DNA of 64,000 nt from G965212005 sp965212005 (GTDB lineage: Bacteria; Pseudomonadota; Gammaproteobacteria; Porifericomitales; Porifericomitaceae), in NCBI GenBank assembly GCA_965212005.1, contig OZ243038.1:1116001-1180000 (forward strand), read 5' to 3'. The notes below the pieces were generated by a model. It did no database searches, was not told the origin of the DNA, and saw only the letters and a program-made list of their open reading frames with translations. Positions 24,865-32,207 of the stretch are shown here, one piece after another (the first letter of the stretch is position 1; each line of letters begins with the position of its first letter). Position numbers and translations under genes: made by a program.

Positions 24865-25296
24865 ATGAAACTGAGAATCATCATTTCATATCTAGGAATT
24901 CCAGCGATATTTGCTACAGGAGGTGCATTTCTCCATGCGCTCCGTAGGGAGCCATTTAGCCTCGAAATATTGTCATATCAATTAATAGGTGGTTTCTTGT
25001 TTTATGCAGCCCCATATTTGTTGTGGACCGTTATTATTGCTGTTAGCAAACCATCAAACATAGTCGCACATTCAGGTTTCATCGCATCAACGTTGGCACT
25101 AGTTTTAATTGCAAGTGTTTGGTTTTCCCCGCCAGACCCATCAGGGCTTCCCATACAGTGGACGCTTTATTGGCCGCTTGCAATAATCTTGCTTTTCGTT
25201 GTGCCAGGTGCAGTGGCTGTTTATGTGCATGTGCGTAAAAAGGCGCCTAACACGGCGCTCCAGTCGACGCCAAAAAGCGGCGCGGCTGAGCTATAA
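24865..25296 (+). CDS. Four-helix membrane protein, copy 2
   Basis: 143 residues, paralogue of 22135-22554, with small in-frame indels (for example LRREPF for LREPF). Its last residues are again encoded by the attC. Unknown function. The indels keep the frame, so both copies look maintained. Confidence 0.75.
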   Translation: MKLRIIISYLGIPAIFATGGAFLHALRREPFSLEILSYQLIGGFLFYAAPYLLWTVIIAVSKPSNIVAHSGFIASTLALVLIASVWFSPPDPSGLPIQWTLYWPLAIILLFVVPGAVAVYVHVRKKAPNTALQSTPKSGAAEL

Positions 25297-25304
25297 CGTT
25301 AGGT
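25245..25304 (+). other. attC site 11
   Basis: GCCTAAC to GTTAGGT; near-copy of attC 5. Confidence 0.9.
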
Positions 25305-25403
25305 TGAAAAAAAAGCCGCGTAGAATCTAATGTAGAAGCCGAAGAACAAGATGTTCTAGCTTTTGAGAAAGCAGAAAGTGGCATCACCAAAAAAGCAACC
25401 TAA
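25305..25403 (+). pseudogene. Remnant of a cassette gene (3' end only)
   Basis: An open frame without a start reads VEAEEQDVLAFEKAESGITK and stops in the next attC. The 5' part is missing. No family recognised. Confidence 0.4.
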
Positions 25404-25468
25404 CAAGGCGCTGCACCGGACGGCAATTCCGCTGCGCTCATTGCCGTCGGTGAACTTGGTCGTTGTGC
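25398..25468 (+). other. attC site 12
   Basis: ACCTAAC to GTTGTGC, with CACCGGACGGC and GCCGTCGGTG arms. Confidence 0.88.
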
Positions 25469-25490
25469 AACATAAATAAGAGCTTCAACA

Positions 25491-26465
25491 ATGAGCACAG
25501 ATCAGGAAGATAAGAAATCATATGGAGAAATGTTCAATCAAATAAATTCGGTCTTTGAGCGATGCTTTTGGCCTAAAAGCCAATGTACAAATAAAGCAAT
25601 TAGGGCTCATTCGGTACAGAACGCAGGCGTGCTTGATCTTATCTGTAGCAACAATCACGTAATTATGCCTCAAATGGAAATCGATATTGACGCTGGTCCT
25701 TCGGTGAAATTTAAGGAAGTAGGTAGAAACAAAGCAACGACGTTTACGGGGTTGTGTGACGAGCATGATGGCAAACTATTTGACCCTATCGACAATTCCA
25801 AATTTGACCCAACTAATAATGAACAATTGTTCTTGATTGCTTATCGCTCTGTGTTACGAGAATTGCATGCAAAAATGAAATCGGCTGCAGATATACAAAA
25901 ACAATATTCAAGGGGGGTAGAGCTCGGTCGATTTGATCCAAATGTTTATGACGCACCTATGATGATATCCATAGTTACGATGGTTGAGGCTTATTCTTTC
26001 TATAGGTACAAATTTTCATTTGACTCCATTTATGGAAATAGCGCCTACAGTGAAATAGCGCACAATGTAGAATTCTTTAATAATCTTACTCCATCTATCG
26101 CAGTGAGCGCTACATACAGCCATATTGACAACATTAAGACTTTGGATGATCGTCAAGATCCAAAGTGCATATCGCTTAATGTCTTTCCTGATGATAACGG
26201 AGTGTACATTATATTCTCTTATAGAAAGGAGCATAAGAATATTGTGTTACCACATATTACGCGAGTTCTTCAAGCAGAACGGCATTATAAACTATACCTT
26301 ATTTCAAAATTAATTTTAATGTATTGCGAAAACTTCGTTATATCTCCTGGCTTCTACAAAAATCTTTCTGATAACAGAAAGAAAGCCATTGGTGTGTATT
26401 TCTCTAACAATATCATGGGAGATAAAAAGGATAGCGAAAATGTTGATCTGTATTTGTTTAGTTGA
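25491..26465 (+). CDS. Putative zinc-binding HNH-like protein, 324 aa
   Basis: The N-terminal part shows C25, C32 and the motif IRAHSVQNAGVL (H40), then NNHV. KATTFTGLCDEHDGKLFD follows, a spacing like treble-clef/HNH-type proteins. The rest is helical, with no recognised domain. The largest intact cassette gene in the proximal array, and AT-rich. A nuclease or defence role is only a guess. Confidence 0.6.
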   Translation: MSTDQEDKKSYGEMFNQINSVFERCFWPKSQCTNKAIRAHSVQNAGVLDLICSNNHVIMPQMEIDIDAGPSVKFKEVGRNKATTFTGLCDEHDGKLFDPIDNSKFDPTNNEQLFLIAYRSVLRELHAKMKSAADIQKQYSRGVELGRFDPNVYDAPMMISIVTMVEAYSFYRYKFSFDSIYGNSAYSEIAHNVEFFNNLTPSIAVSATYSHIDNIKTLDDRQDPKCISLNVFPDDNGVYIIFSYRKEHKNIVLPHITRVLQAERHYKLYLISKLILMYCENFVISPGFYKNLSDNRKKAIGVYFSNNIMGDKKDSENVDLYLFS

Positions 26466-26472
26466 CAATATT

Positions 26473-26555
26473 GCACAACAAGTGCATGCACTCGGACAAC
26501 AAAAAGCGCCGCTCGTTCCTCGCTCTACTTTTTTCCGCAGATGATTGGCAATGAA
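26473..26555 (+). other. Degenerate attC site 13
   Basis: The left half, GCACAACAAGTGCATGCACTCGG, is clear. The right half (CCGCAGATGATTGGC) has lost a proper GTTRRRY core. Confidence 0.55.
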
Positions 26556-26953
26556 CATAATCTGGGATATGCCGGTTTCTGGATCAGAGTATGGGCAGCC
26601 ATTATCGACTCAATTTTGCTAATGCTTATCACATTTCCCTTGCTAATATCGATTTATGGAACAGACTATTTCGACCCAGAAATTTAGACCTTCATAGCTG
26701 GTATCGCTGATTTCATTATTTCATGGATATTTCCAGAAATTGCCGCCATAGTTTTTTGGATTTATAAATCAGCTACCCCAGGGAAGATGGCGATATCTGC
26801 GAAAATTGTTGATGCGAAAACAGGAGGAAAAGCATCGAAAGGTTAACTTAAATTCCGTTAGGTCTCGGTATTATTTGGGTTGCGTTTGATAAACGGAAAC
26901 AAGGGTTGCACGACAAACTGGCGGGGACACTCGTTTTACGCAAGAAAAATTAA
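26541..26953 (+). pseudogene. RDD-family membrane protein, broken
   Basis: Starts MIGNEHNLGYAGFWIRVWAA (RDD motif), hits TAG at 26685, and continues WIYKSATPGKMAISAKIVDA. A change of frame follows, with residues lost, before the closing IIWVAFDKRKQGLHDKLAGT. One nonsense mutation plus a deletion or frameshift. Confidence 0.8.
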
Positions 26954-26984
26954 GCCCGTAACCCGTGATACTTAAATACAATTC

Positions 26985-27058
26985 ACCTAACAAACGCATG
27001 CAGCCGGACTTTTTGCCCGCCACGCGCGCAAAAAAGCCGCTAATGCGCGGCGTTATGC
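26985..27058 (+). other. attC site 14
   Basis: ACCTAACAAACGCATGCAG to GTTATGC. Confidence 0.9.
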
Positions 27059-27116
27059 GACAAACTACCAGCAAGTTTGTACCCTAGTCCAAGACTGGCC
27101 TAAGAGGTGAGAGGTT

Positions 27117-27641
27117 ATGGAAACTGAAAAAGAAAAGCGCATTTCTGAAAGTACAGACAGAGAATTAACAAATGAGCGGAAGAAAAAAATCGATCGTTTA
27201 CGTAAGCATGTACAATCCAGCATCGAGAATACCCAGGGAAAAGCACGCTTTAACAAGAGACGTGCGACTTTTATTAAGTTAGCCTCTTTGGTTATTTCCG
27301 CGCTTGTTACAGTCCTGATCGGTTGGAACTCAGCTGGACTTGAGATTTGGCTAAACAACATCGCACTTGCGGGTGCTGCAACCGTTACACTGCTGAGTGC
27401 ACTTGAACCATTCTTCAACTATCGTGCGCTGTGGGTTGAACATGAGGAAGCCGCATGGAGATTCTATGCGGTGCAAGATGATATAGAATTTTATCTCTCT
27501 GGTAAGGAAATAGCTGATGTTGATGACGTGCAGCTTGATGAGTATCACGCGCGCATTCGTCGCACGTGGGATGAACTTAGCCAGAGGTGGCTGAGTTTTC
27601 GGCGAGGTGAGATGAACAAGCCAAAGAAAGATGTCACATAA
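27117..27641 (+). CDS. SLATT-domain two-helix membrane protein
   Basis: 174 residues. A long charged N-terminal helix is followed by two membrane segments, FIKLASLVISALVTVLIGW and IALAGAATVTLLSALEPF. The hallmark FNYRALWVEHEEAAWRFYA and YLSGKE then follow. SLATT proteins are predicted pore-forming effectors in nucleotide-signalling or defence systems. No partner (cyclase, SLOG) lies next to it; it is alone in its cassette. Confidence 0.75.
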   Translation: METEKEKRISESTDRELTNERKKKIDRLRKHVQSSIENTQGKARFNKRRATFIKLASLVISALVTVLIGWNSAGLEIWLNNIALAGAATVTLLSALEPFFNYRALWVEHEEAAWRFYAVQDDIEFYLSGKEIADVDDVQLDEYHARIRRTWDELSQRWLSFRRGEMNKPKKDVT

Positions 27642-27710
27642 CAATCGCATGCAGTCGGACAAATTGCTGCGCTGGCGCTTGCAATTTGCCGCTGATGCGA
27701 GGCGTTAGAT
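27636..27710 (+). other. attC site 15
   Basis: ACATAACAATCGCATGCAG to GTTAGAT. Confidence 0.9.
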
Positions 27711-27732
27711 GCCAAAAGGAGGAAAATTAAAC

Positions 27733-28530
27733 ATGGTGAGAAAAATATGGGCATTCATTGCTTTTAATCTTTACGCCGCATGTCTGATCTCAGCATTCCA
27801 AGAAAACACGGCATATATTTTCGATTTTTCGCTCATAAAAGAAATGAGACTAGATGGAATGTCCATTGATCCCGGAGAATGGGGCTGGGGAAGTCATTAT
27901 ATATGGCGTCTCTTTGCAGGTGTTGTGGTTACAGCAATTGTTGGTTTCTTGGCTGGTTCAATTGCAAAATCAAAGGGTGCCTTAACAGCAGCAGTCTCAA
28001 ATATTCCCAGCGTTTTGTACTGGGCATGGTTTGTCTATTTATTTGGTTTCTCCGATGTGCAGTTGGAAGAAAAGACTGCTTTTATCATTATTTCTATCAT
28101 AGCAATACCGTTAACTACTTATATCGCATTTATCGCAGGTGGTTTCGGTGAAGAAATTCAGAAAGAAAATTTTGAGGAAAATACTGTATTAGGCGTAAAC
28201 CCTTATCACTGGATATGGGCAATATTTCCAATTTACTGGTATGCACTTGGTATTGTATTTGTCATTTCAAAATTCATCGCTTTTCAATTTGTCAAATGGG
28301 ACGAAACCAGTATTATCATAATCATCATTTCGTGGCTTTCATTTCTGACAATTTTAGCTTGGGTTTATCCACTTCTATTAGTGCATCGTGTATTAACGGG
28401 AGAAATATTGTCAGAGAAAAACAGTTTTATTCGAGGCATAGCAAACTTTGGAATTCTTATCCTTGGAATGGGAACGGCAGCAGGTTTGCAGATTGGTAGC
28501 TATTGGTTGATTGCAAAGATGGTGTCTTAA
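27733..28530 (+). CDS. Multi-pass membrane protein, 265 aa
   Basis: At least six hydrophobic segments, including LFAGVVVTAIVGFLAGSIA and FGILILGMGTAAGLQIG. I chose ATG 27733, since AGGAGG lies 10 bp before it, over an in-frame ATG at 27709. No family recognised. Confidence 0.75.
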   Translation: MVRKIWAFIAFNLYAACLISAFQENTAYIFDFSLIKEMRLDGMSIDPGEWGWGSHYIWRLFAGVVVTAIVGFLAGSIAKSKGALTAAVSNIPSVLYWAWFVYLFGFSDVQLEEKTAFIIISIIAIPLTTYIAFIAGGFGEEIQKENFEENTVLGVNPYHWIWAIFPIYWYALGIVFVISKFIAFQFVKWDETSIIIIIISWLSFLTILAWVYPLLLVHRVLTGEILSEKNSFIRGIANFGILILGMGTAAGLQIGSYWLIAKMVS

Positions 28531-28538
28531 CCAATGGC

Positions 28539-28638
28539 ATCTAACAAGGCAAATGCACTCGAACGGCTAAAAGCGGCGCGGCTTCCGCTACGCTACAGCC
28601 ACACCACTTTTAACCGCCGGTTATTTGCGGCGTTAAGT
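28539..28638 (+). other. attC site 16
   Basis: ATCTAACAAGGCAAATGCA to GTTAAGT, about 100 bp, with AAAAGCGG/CCACTTTT inner arms. Confidence 0.85.
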
Positions 28639-29491
28639 GCGCAACCAAATCCGAGATAATATCGTGGATTTAAGTCCAGTAATAATAAACATCATCAAAA
28701 CATTCTGGTACTTCATACCACTGTTAATCTTAATTGGAATTTTTAAAACACCTTGGTTTAAAGGTTTTATTGGCGAGGTAATTGTAAACTGTGCCATCAG
28801 ACTCAGATTAGAGAAAGATAAATATCATCTATTTAAAAACGTCACCCTCCCGACTGAAGATGGAACAACCCAAATCGATCATATTTTAGTTTCACAGTAC
28901 GGGATTTTTGTAATTGGAACTAAGAACATGAAAGGTTGGATTTTTGGATCACAAAACCAGAAACAATGGACTCAGAAAATCTTCAAGTACACGGGTAAAT
29001 TTCAGAATCCACTGCATCAAAACTACAAACACACGAAAGCACTAGCTTCATGTTTAGATATTCGAGAGTCTAAGATTTTCTCAGTAATTGTTTTTACCGG
29101 AGATAGCGAATTTAAAATAAGCATGCCTGACAATGTAACTTATGCAGGGGGGCTTATTCGATTTATAAAATCCAAGCAAGAAGTAGTTTTATCTTCAGAT
29201 GAAGGAAAATTATCCATTGAAAAAATTGAGTCAGGTCGTCTCAAACCATCGATAAAGACTCATCACCAACATATTCAGCATGTCAAAGAAATCCAAGCCA
29301 AGAAAAAGACAGATAAAATTTGCCCCGAATGTGGCAGCTCAATGGTCTTAAGAAGATCCAAAAAAGGTGCAAATGCTGGCACAAAGTTCTGGGGTTGCAA
29401 GCAATTCCCAAAGTGTCATACAACTTACACTTACCAAGTGCATCCAAGTGACGCCGAAAGCGCACCTGATGCAAGCGTTAGGCGCATCTGA
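28637..29491 (+). CDS. NERD-domain protein with C-terminal topoisomerase-type zinc finger
   Basis: 284 residues from GTG. An N-terminal membrane helix (TFWYFIPLLILIGIF) is followed by the NERD domain: GFIGEVIVN, QIDHILVSQYGIFVI and GTKNMKGWIFG. In NERD nucleases this last motif is usually ETKN; here the catalytic-type Glu is Gly, so nuclease activity is doubtful. The C-terminal CPECGSSMVLRRSKKG and FWGCKQFPKC form a zinc ribbon as in topoisomerase IA tails. The last residues are encoded by the attC. Confidence 0.8.
   Translation: MRNQIRDNIVDLSPVIINIIKTFWYFIPLLILIGIFKTPWFKGFIGEVIVNCAIRLRLEKDKYHLFKNVTLPTEDGTTQIDHILVSQYGIFVIGTKNMKGWIFGSQNQKQWTQKIFKYTGKFQNPLHQNYKHTKALASCLDIRESKIFSVIVFTGDSEFKISMPDNVTYAGGLIRFIKSKQEVVLSSDEGKLSIEKIESGRLKPSIKTHHQHIQHVKEIQAKKKTDKICPECGSSMVLRRSKKGANAGTKFWGCKQFPKCHTTYTYQVHPSDAESAPDASVRRI
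29429..29483 (+). other. attC site 17
   Basis: The left core is degenerate (ACTTACC), followed by AAGTGCATCCAAGTGACGCC; the right end GTTAGGC is intact. It overlaps the NERD gene's end. Confidence 0.7.
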
Positions 29492-29504
29492 CGGACGAGG
29501 CGCG

Positions 29505-29825
29505 TTGCCGCAACCGGAACGAATCCCGAGTCCGGACCAAGGTGGAACATCACAGTTTGGCATTATCAAGCGGCGGTCTGGGTTTTCCAAGGTGCGCTAC
29601 CGGGGGCTGGATAAGCATGTTTGTGACCTGCGCTTTGAGTAATCTGGTGATGGCCAGGAACCGGCTGCCGAGGCGAAAGCAGCTGGAATTGCAGGGGTGT
29701 TGCGCCTGAAAAACGTTAGCAGGGGGAGGAAAAGCCCCGGATACGGTGAGGAAAGAGCTTTTTGAGTCGAGTGCATCGGCACCTATGCCGCATAGCTGAA
29801 TAGTAAAAGAGCGTTTTGCATTGAG
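29505..29825 (+). mobile_element. IS5-family transposase fragment
   Basis: Three frames spell the C-terminal part of an IS5-type transposase: NESRVRTKVEH, then FGIIKRRSGFSKVRYRGLDK, then FVTCALSNLVMARNRLPRR. Two frameshifts and no N-terminal part. GC-richer than the surrounding cassettes. Confidence 0.75.
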
Positions 29826-29848
29826 CATAACGTTTCTACGGATTAATC

Positions 29849-29986
29849 AGATGTTCCTTATTTGTGGAATCTTCGTCTGTCTAATTTTTATCTGAATAAA
29901 GCCGTTATATTTGTCAAAAGACAATACGAAAATCACAGAGTTTTAATTGGATTTATATATTCGTTGTGTTATATTTGGTCTTTAAC
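29849..29986 (+). repeat. attI-like leader, copy 2
   Basis: Closely matches copy 1, for example TTATATTTGTC and GACAATACGAAAATCA. The TTGGAT-N17-TATATT promoter-like pair is kept. The terminal GTTAGG core is lost here. It precedes the lipoprotein gene at 30042. Confidence 0.8.
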
Positions 29987-30041
29987 AATCGGCGCGTTTT
30001 ATGACGCACAGTTTTTAATAAAACTGACCAAGGAGATTGGA

Positions 30042-30614
30042 ATGAAGAAAGTCATTACCCTAGCTGCTTTAGTTGCCCTGCTAACTGGGTGTGCGTTTAC
30101 AACGCACAATGCGAACGTGACGATAAACCCACCGAAATCTGTATCGACCACTAGCACTCAGGGCACAGCCATTCATCTAACGGTCGTGGATGAAAGAGAC
30201 GAACCCGATCTTGGTCGGCGCGGAGCGGGAATCGCAGTAGCCAAAGTGAAATCTGAAGGGCTAATGCCGAAATTTGTAAATGCCGTAGAAGAAGGGTTCC
30301 GTGCAAAGGGCTACGAGTTAACAAACGATAAAGCGGACGCAGACGCCGAACTCTTAGTGGTGCTACGAACTTTGAAATTCGAAGAGTCGACAGGATTCTT
30401 TACGGTCGGTGCAGAAGCGGACGCGACGATACTTGCGCAGGCTGAAAGGGGAGACGAAGACTACCGCAATCAGTACCGAGCTTCTGACGAAGATCGGCAG
30501 TTAGCAATTTCTTTTGGTGAGGGTATCGACGAGCAACTGAGCCTCGTGATGAATGAAGTATTGGCGCAGCTATTTAATGACAATCGTCTTGACGATTTCT
30601 TATCCGGCCGATAG
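30042..30614 (+). CDS. YajG-like lipoprotein
   Basis: 190 residues, RBS AGGAG. Signal peptide MKKVITLAALVALLTGC with lipobox LLTGC. The mature part has HLTVVDERDEPDLGRRG and ELLVVLRTLKFE, as in the YajG family of outer-membrane lipoproteins. Function unknown. It directly follows attI-like copy 2. Confidence 0.8.
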   Translation: MKKVITLAALVALLTGCAFTTHNANVTINPPKSVSTTSTQGTAIHLTVVDERDEPDLGRRGAGIAVAKVKSEGLMPKFVNAVEEGFRAKGYELTNDKADADAELLVVLRTLKFEESTGFFTVGAEADATILAQAERGDEDYRNQYRASDEDRQLAISFGEGIDEQLSLVMNEVLAQLFNDNRLDDFLSGR

Positions 30615-30693
30615 CGGCCTGAAAAACTGTCATCTCTTATCATTGCTTAGCACGAAAGCAACAAAGCCAAAGAGTAAGGGTGGTATAGGTGGT

Positions 30694-30789
30694 GCCTAAC
30701 AAGATGTTGCAGCTGACGTTTGACCGCTCCTTCCTTGCGCTGCCGCTACAGTCAGTCGCCGTCAAACGCAGCTGAACATTGCGTTAGGC
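30694..30789 (+). other. attC site 18
   Basis: GCCTAACAAGATGTTGCAG to ACATTGCGTTAGGC, about 96 bp, with GCAGCTGACGTTTGAC arms. Confidence 0.9.
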
Positions 30790-30797
30790 GCATATGA

Positions 30798-30948
30798 AGA
30801 TGTTCCTTATTTGTGGAATCTTCGTCTGTCTGATTTTTATCTGAATAAAGCCGTTATATTTGTCAAAAGACAATACGAAAATCACAGAGTTTTAATTGGA
30901 TTTATATATTCGTTGTGTTAGATTTAGTCTTTGCAATTATAGTTATGC
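30798..30948 (+). repeat. attI-like leader, copy 3
   Basis: Near-identical to copy 2 over about 140 bp. It ends in the core-like GTTATGC, with TTGGAT-N17-TAGATT inside. It precedes the DUF1330 gene. Confidence 0.8.
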
Positions 30949-31000
30949 ACTTATTAAAGTGTAGTTTACAGTAAATCAAATAACGTAGGAGAAATCGTCA

Positions 31001-31303
31001 ATGTCATATTATTCCGTTTTAGCTGTTACCCCAACTTCAGAGGAGTGGATACCGGCCTATATTGGTCCTGTTAACAAGATCGTAGCTAAGCATGGAGGCA
31101 AGTATTTGGCACGTACTAGTAGCCATGAACGTATAGAAGGTGAAGGAGAGGGGGCTGCATTAAGAATTATTATAGAATGGCCATCAAAGGAAGCCGCTTT
31201 GAACTTCATGAGCGATCCAGAGTATGCTCCTCATTTAAAAGCCAGGACTGCTGGTTCAAATGGTCATCACCTTCTTATTGAAGGAAAAGATGATCTAGCG
31301 TAA
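31001..31303 (+). CDS. DUF1330 family protein
   Basis: 100 residues, RBS AGGAG. The fold signature YYSVLAVTPTSEEWIPAY, GGKYLARTSSHERIEG and WPSKEAALNFMSDPEY matches the DUF1330 (ferredoxin-like dimeric) family. Enzymatic role unknown. Confidence 0.9.
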   Translation: MSYYSVLAVTPTSEEWIPAYIGPVNKIVAKHGGKYLARTSSHERIEGEGEGAALRIIIEWPSKEAALNFMSDPEYAPHLKARTAGSNGHHLLIEGKDDLA

Positions 31304-31377
31304 TGATTTATCGAGAACAGTTCATTATATGAACAATTGTTCTTATAGAACTTTTGGGTACAAGTATATACGTATGT

Positions 31378-31450
31378 GCCTAACAAATCGCTGCACCGGA
31401 CGGCAAACTCGCTGCGCGAGTTTCACGCCGGTGAGCTCAAGTCGTTAGGC
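31378..31450 (+). other. attC site 19
   Basis: GCCTAACAAATCGCTGCACC to GGTGAGCTCAAGTCGTTAGGC. Last attC before the catabolic block. Confidence 0.92.
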
Positions 31451-31465
31451 GCGACGAGAGATTAA

Positions 31466-31588
31466 AAGGTTTACGAACTACTTAATAAGGTAAGCCCAAG
31501 TCAATTTCAAAATAGAATAGGGCTAGTAAATGACGTAGATGTGATTGAAGATTTAAAAGAAATTGAGGTGCCACTGCTATATATTTGA
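31466..31588 (+). pseudogene. Alpha/beta-hydrolase-like fragment cut by an IS
   Basis: An open frame reads VYELLNKVSPSQFQNRIGLV and ends EIEVPLLYI at the IS3 end, which supplies the stop. It looks like an internal piece of an alpha/beta hydrolase. The start and the rest are missing. Confidence 0.5.
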
Positions 31589-31955
31589 CCTTTCCCCCGA
31601 AAAGGTAGCCAGTTTCAAAGAGACTTTTCCGATAGGATCGACCCTAAGGAGGTCTCAAAAGGCCTTTTTTTCCGGGCACGGAAAACCGCGGTAAAACTGT
31701 GCTTCATCGCCTGGAAAACCGACCCAGAATGTGTTGGTTGAGAGCTTCAACGGACGCTTCCGGGATAGCTGTCTGAACCAACATTGGTTCCGCTCGCTTA
31801 ATGATGCCAGGCAGATCATTAACGACTGGCGAAACCACTACAACCATATACGACCACACAGTTCACTCCATTATCTGGCGCTGTGTTCAAGGCAGAGGTG
31901 GCAGGATAAGATATTTTGTCTCTCTTTGAATGGCTACCCAACAGGGGGAAGGTCA
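31586..31955 (+). mobile_element. IS3-family element, internally deleted copy C
   Basis: Both termini are present (TGACCTTTCCCCCGAAAAGG left, CAGGGGGAAGGTCA right). The middle is deleted, so about 85 bp of leader joins the last third of orfB (VESFNGRFRDSCLNQHWF, then RQIINDWRNHYNHIRPH). Marks the left edge of the catabolic block. Confidence 0.9.
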
Positions 31956-32095
31956 AAGGAGCGGCTGGATTTCAATTGATTCAGTCATCCCCTATCGGAA
32001 ACCTAATCCATGCCATGACCTCCCGGCAAACAGAATGGGCTATACCTGTGCACCTGAACCGGCATCCGGCGGTCACCACGGGCACGGTAAAATGA

Positions 32096-32127
32096 TACAA
32101 AATATTTGACAATTCGATTTTTTTGTA
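32096..32127 (+). promoter_or_regulatory. Candidate operator and promoter of the paa operon
   Basis: TACAAAAT (32096-32103) and TTTTTGTA (32120-32127) form an imperfect inverted repeat. Between them lies TTGACA (32106-32111), a consensus -35 box. It resembles the repeat upstream of paaK. Confidence 0.5.
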
Positions 32128-32207
32128 TTACTTAAGAAACAAGGCCCAGTGATCAGAGGCACCGGCATTATATTGCGGGTCCGTCCGGTCTTTCCGAGGA
32201 TTTGTCA

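Larger units (their letters stand above)
18640..31585 (+). mobile_element. Chromosomal integron, integrase-proximal part of the cassette array
   Basis: A broken intI on the minus strand, an attI-like region, then about 19 attC sites separating short cassettes, nearly all oriented left to right. Cassettes are AT-richer than the flanks. The array is cut on the right by an IS3-family remnant inside an alpha/beta-hydrolase fragment. Confidence 0.93.
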
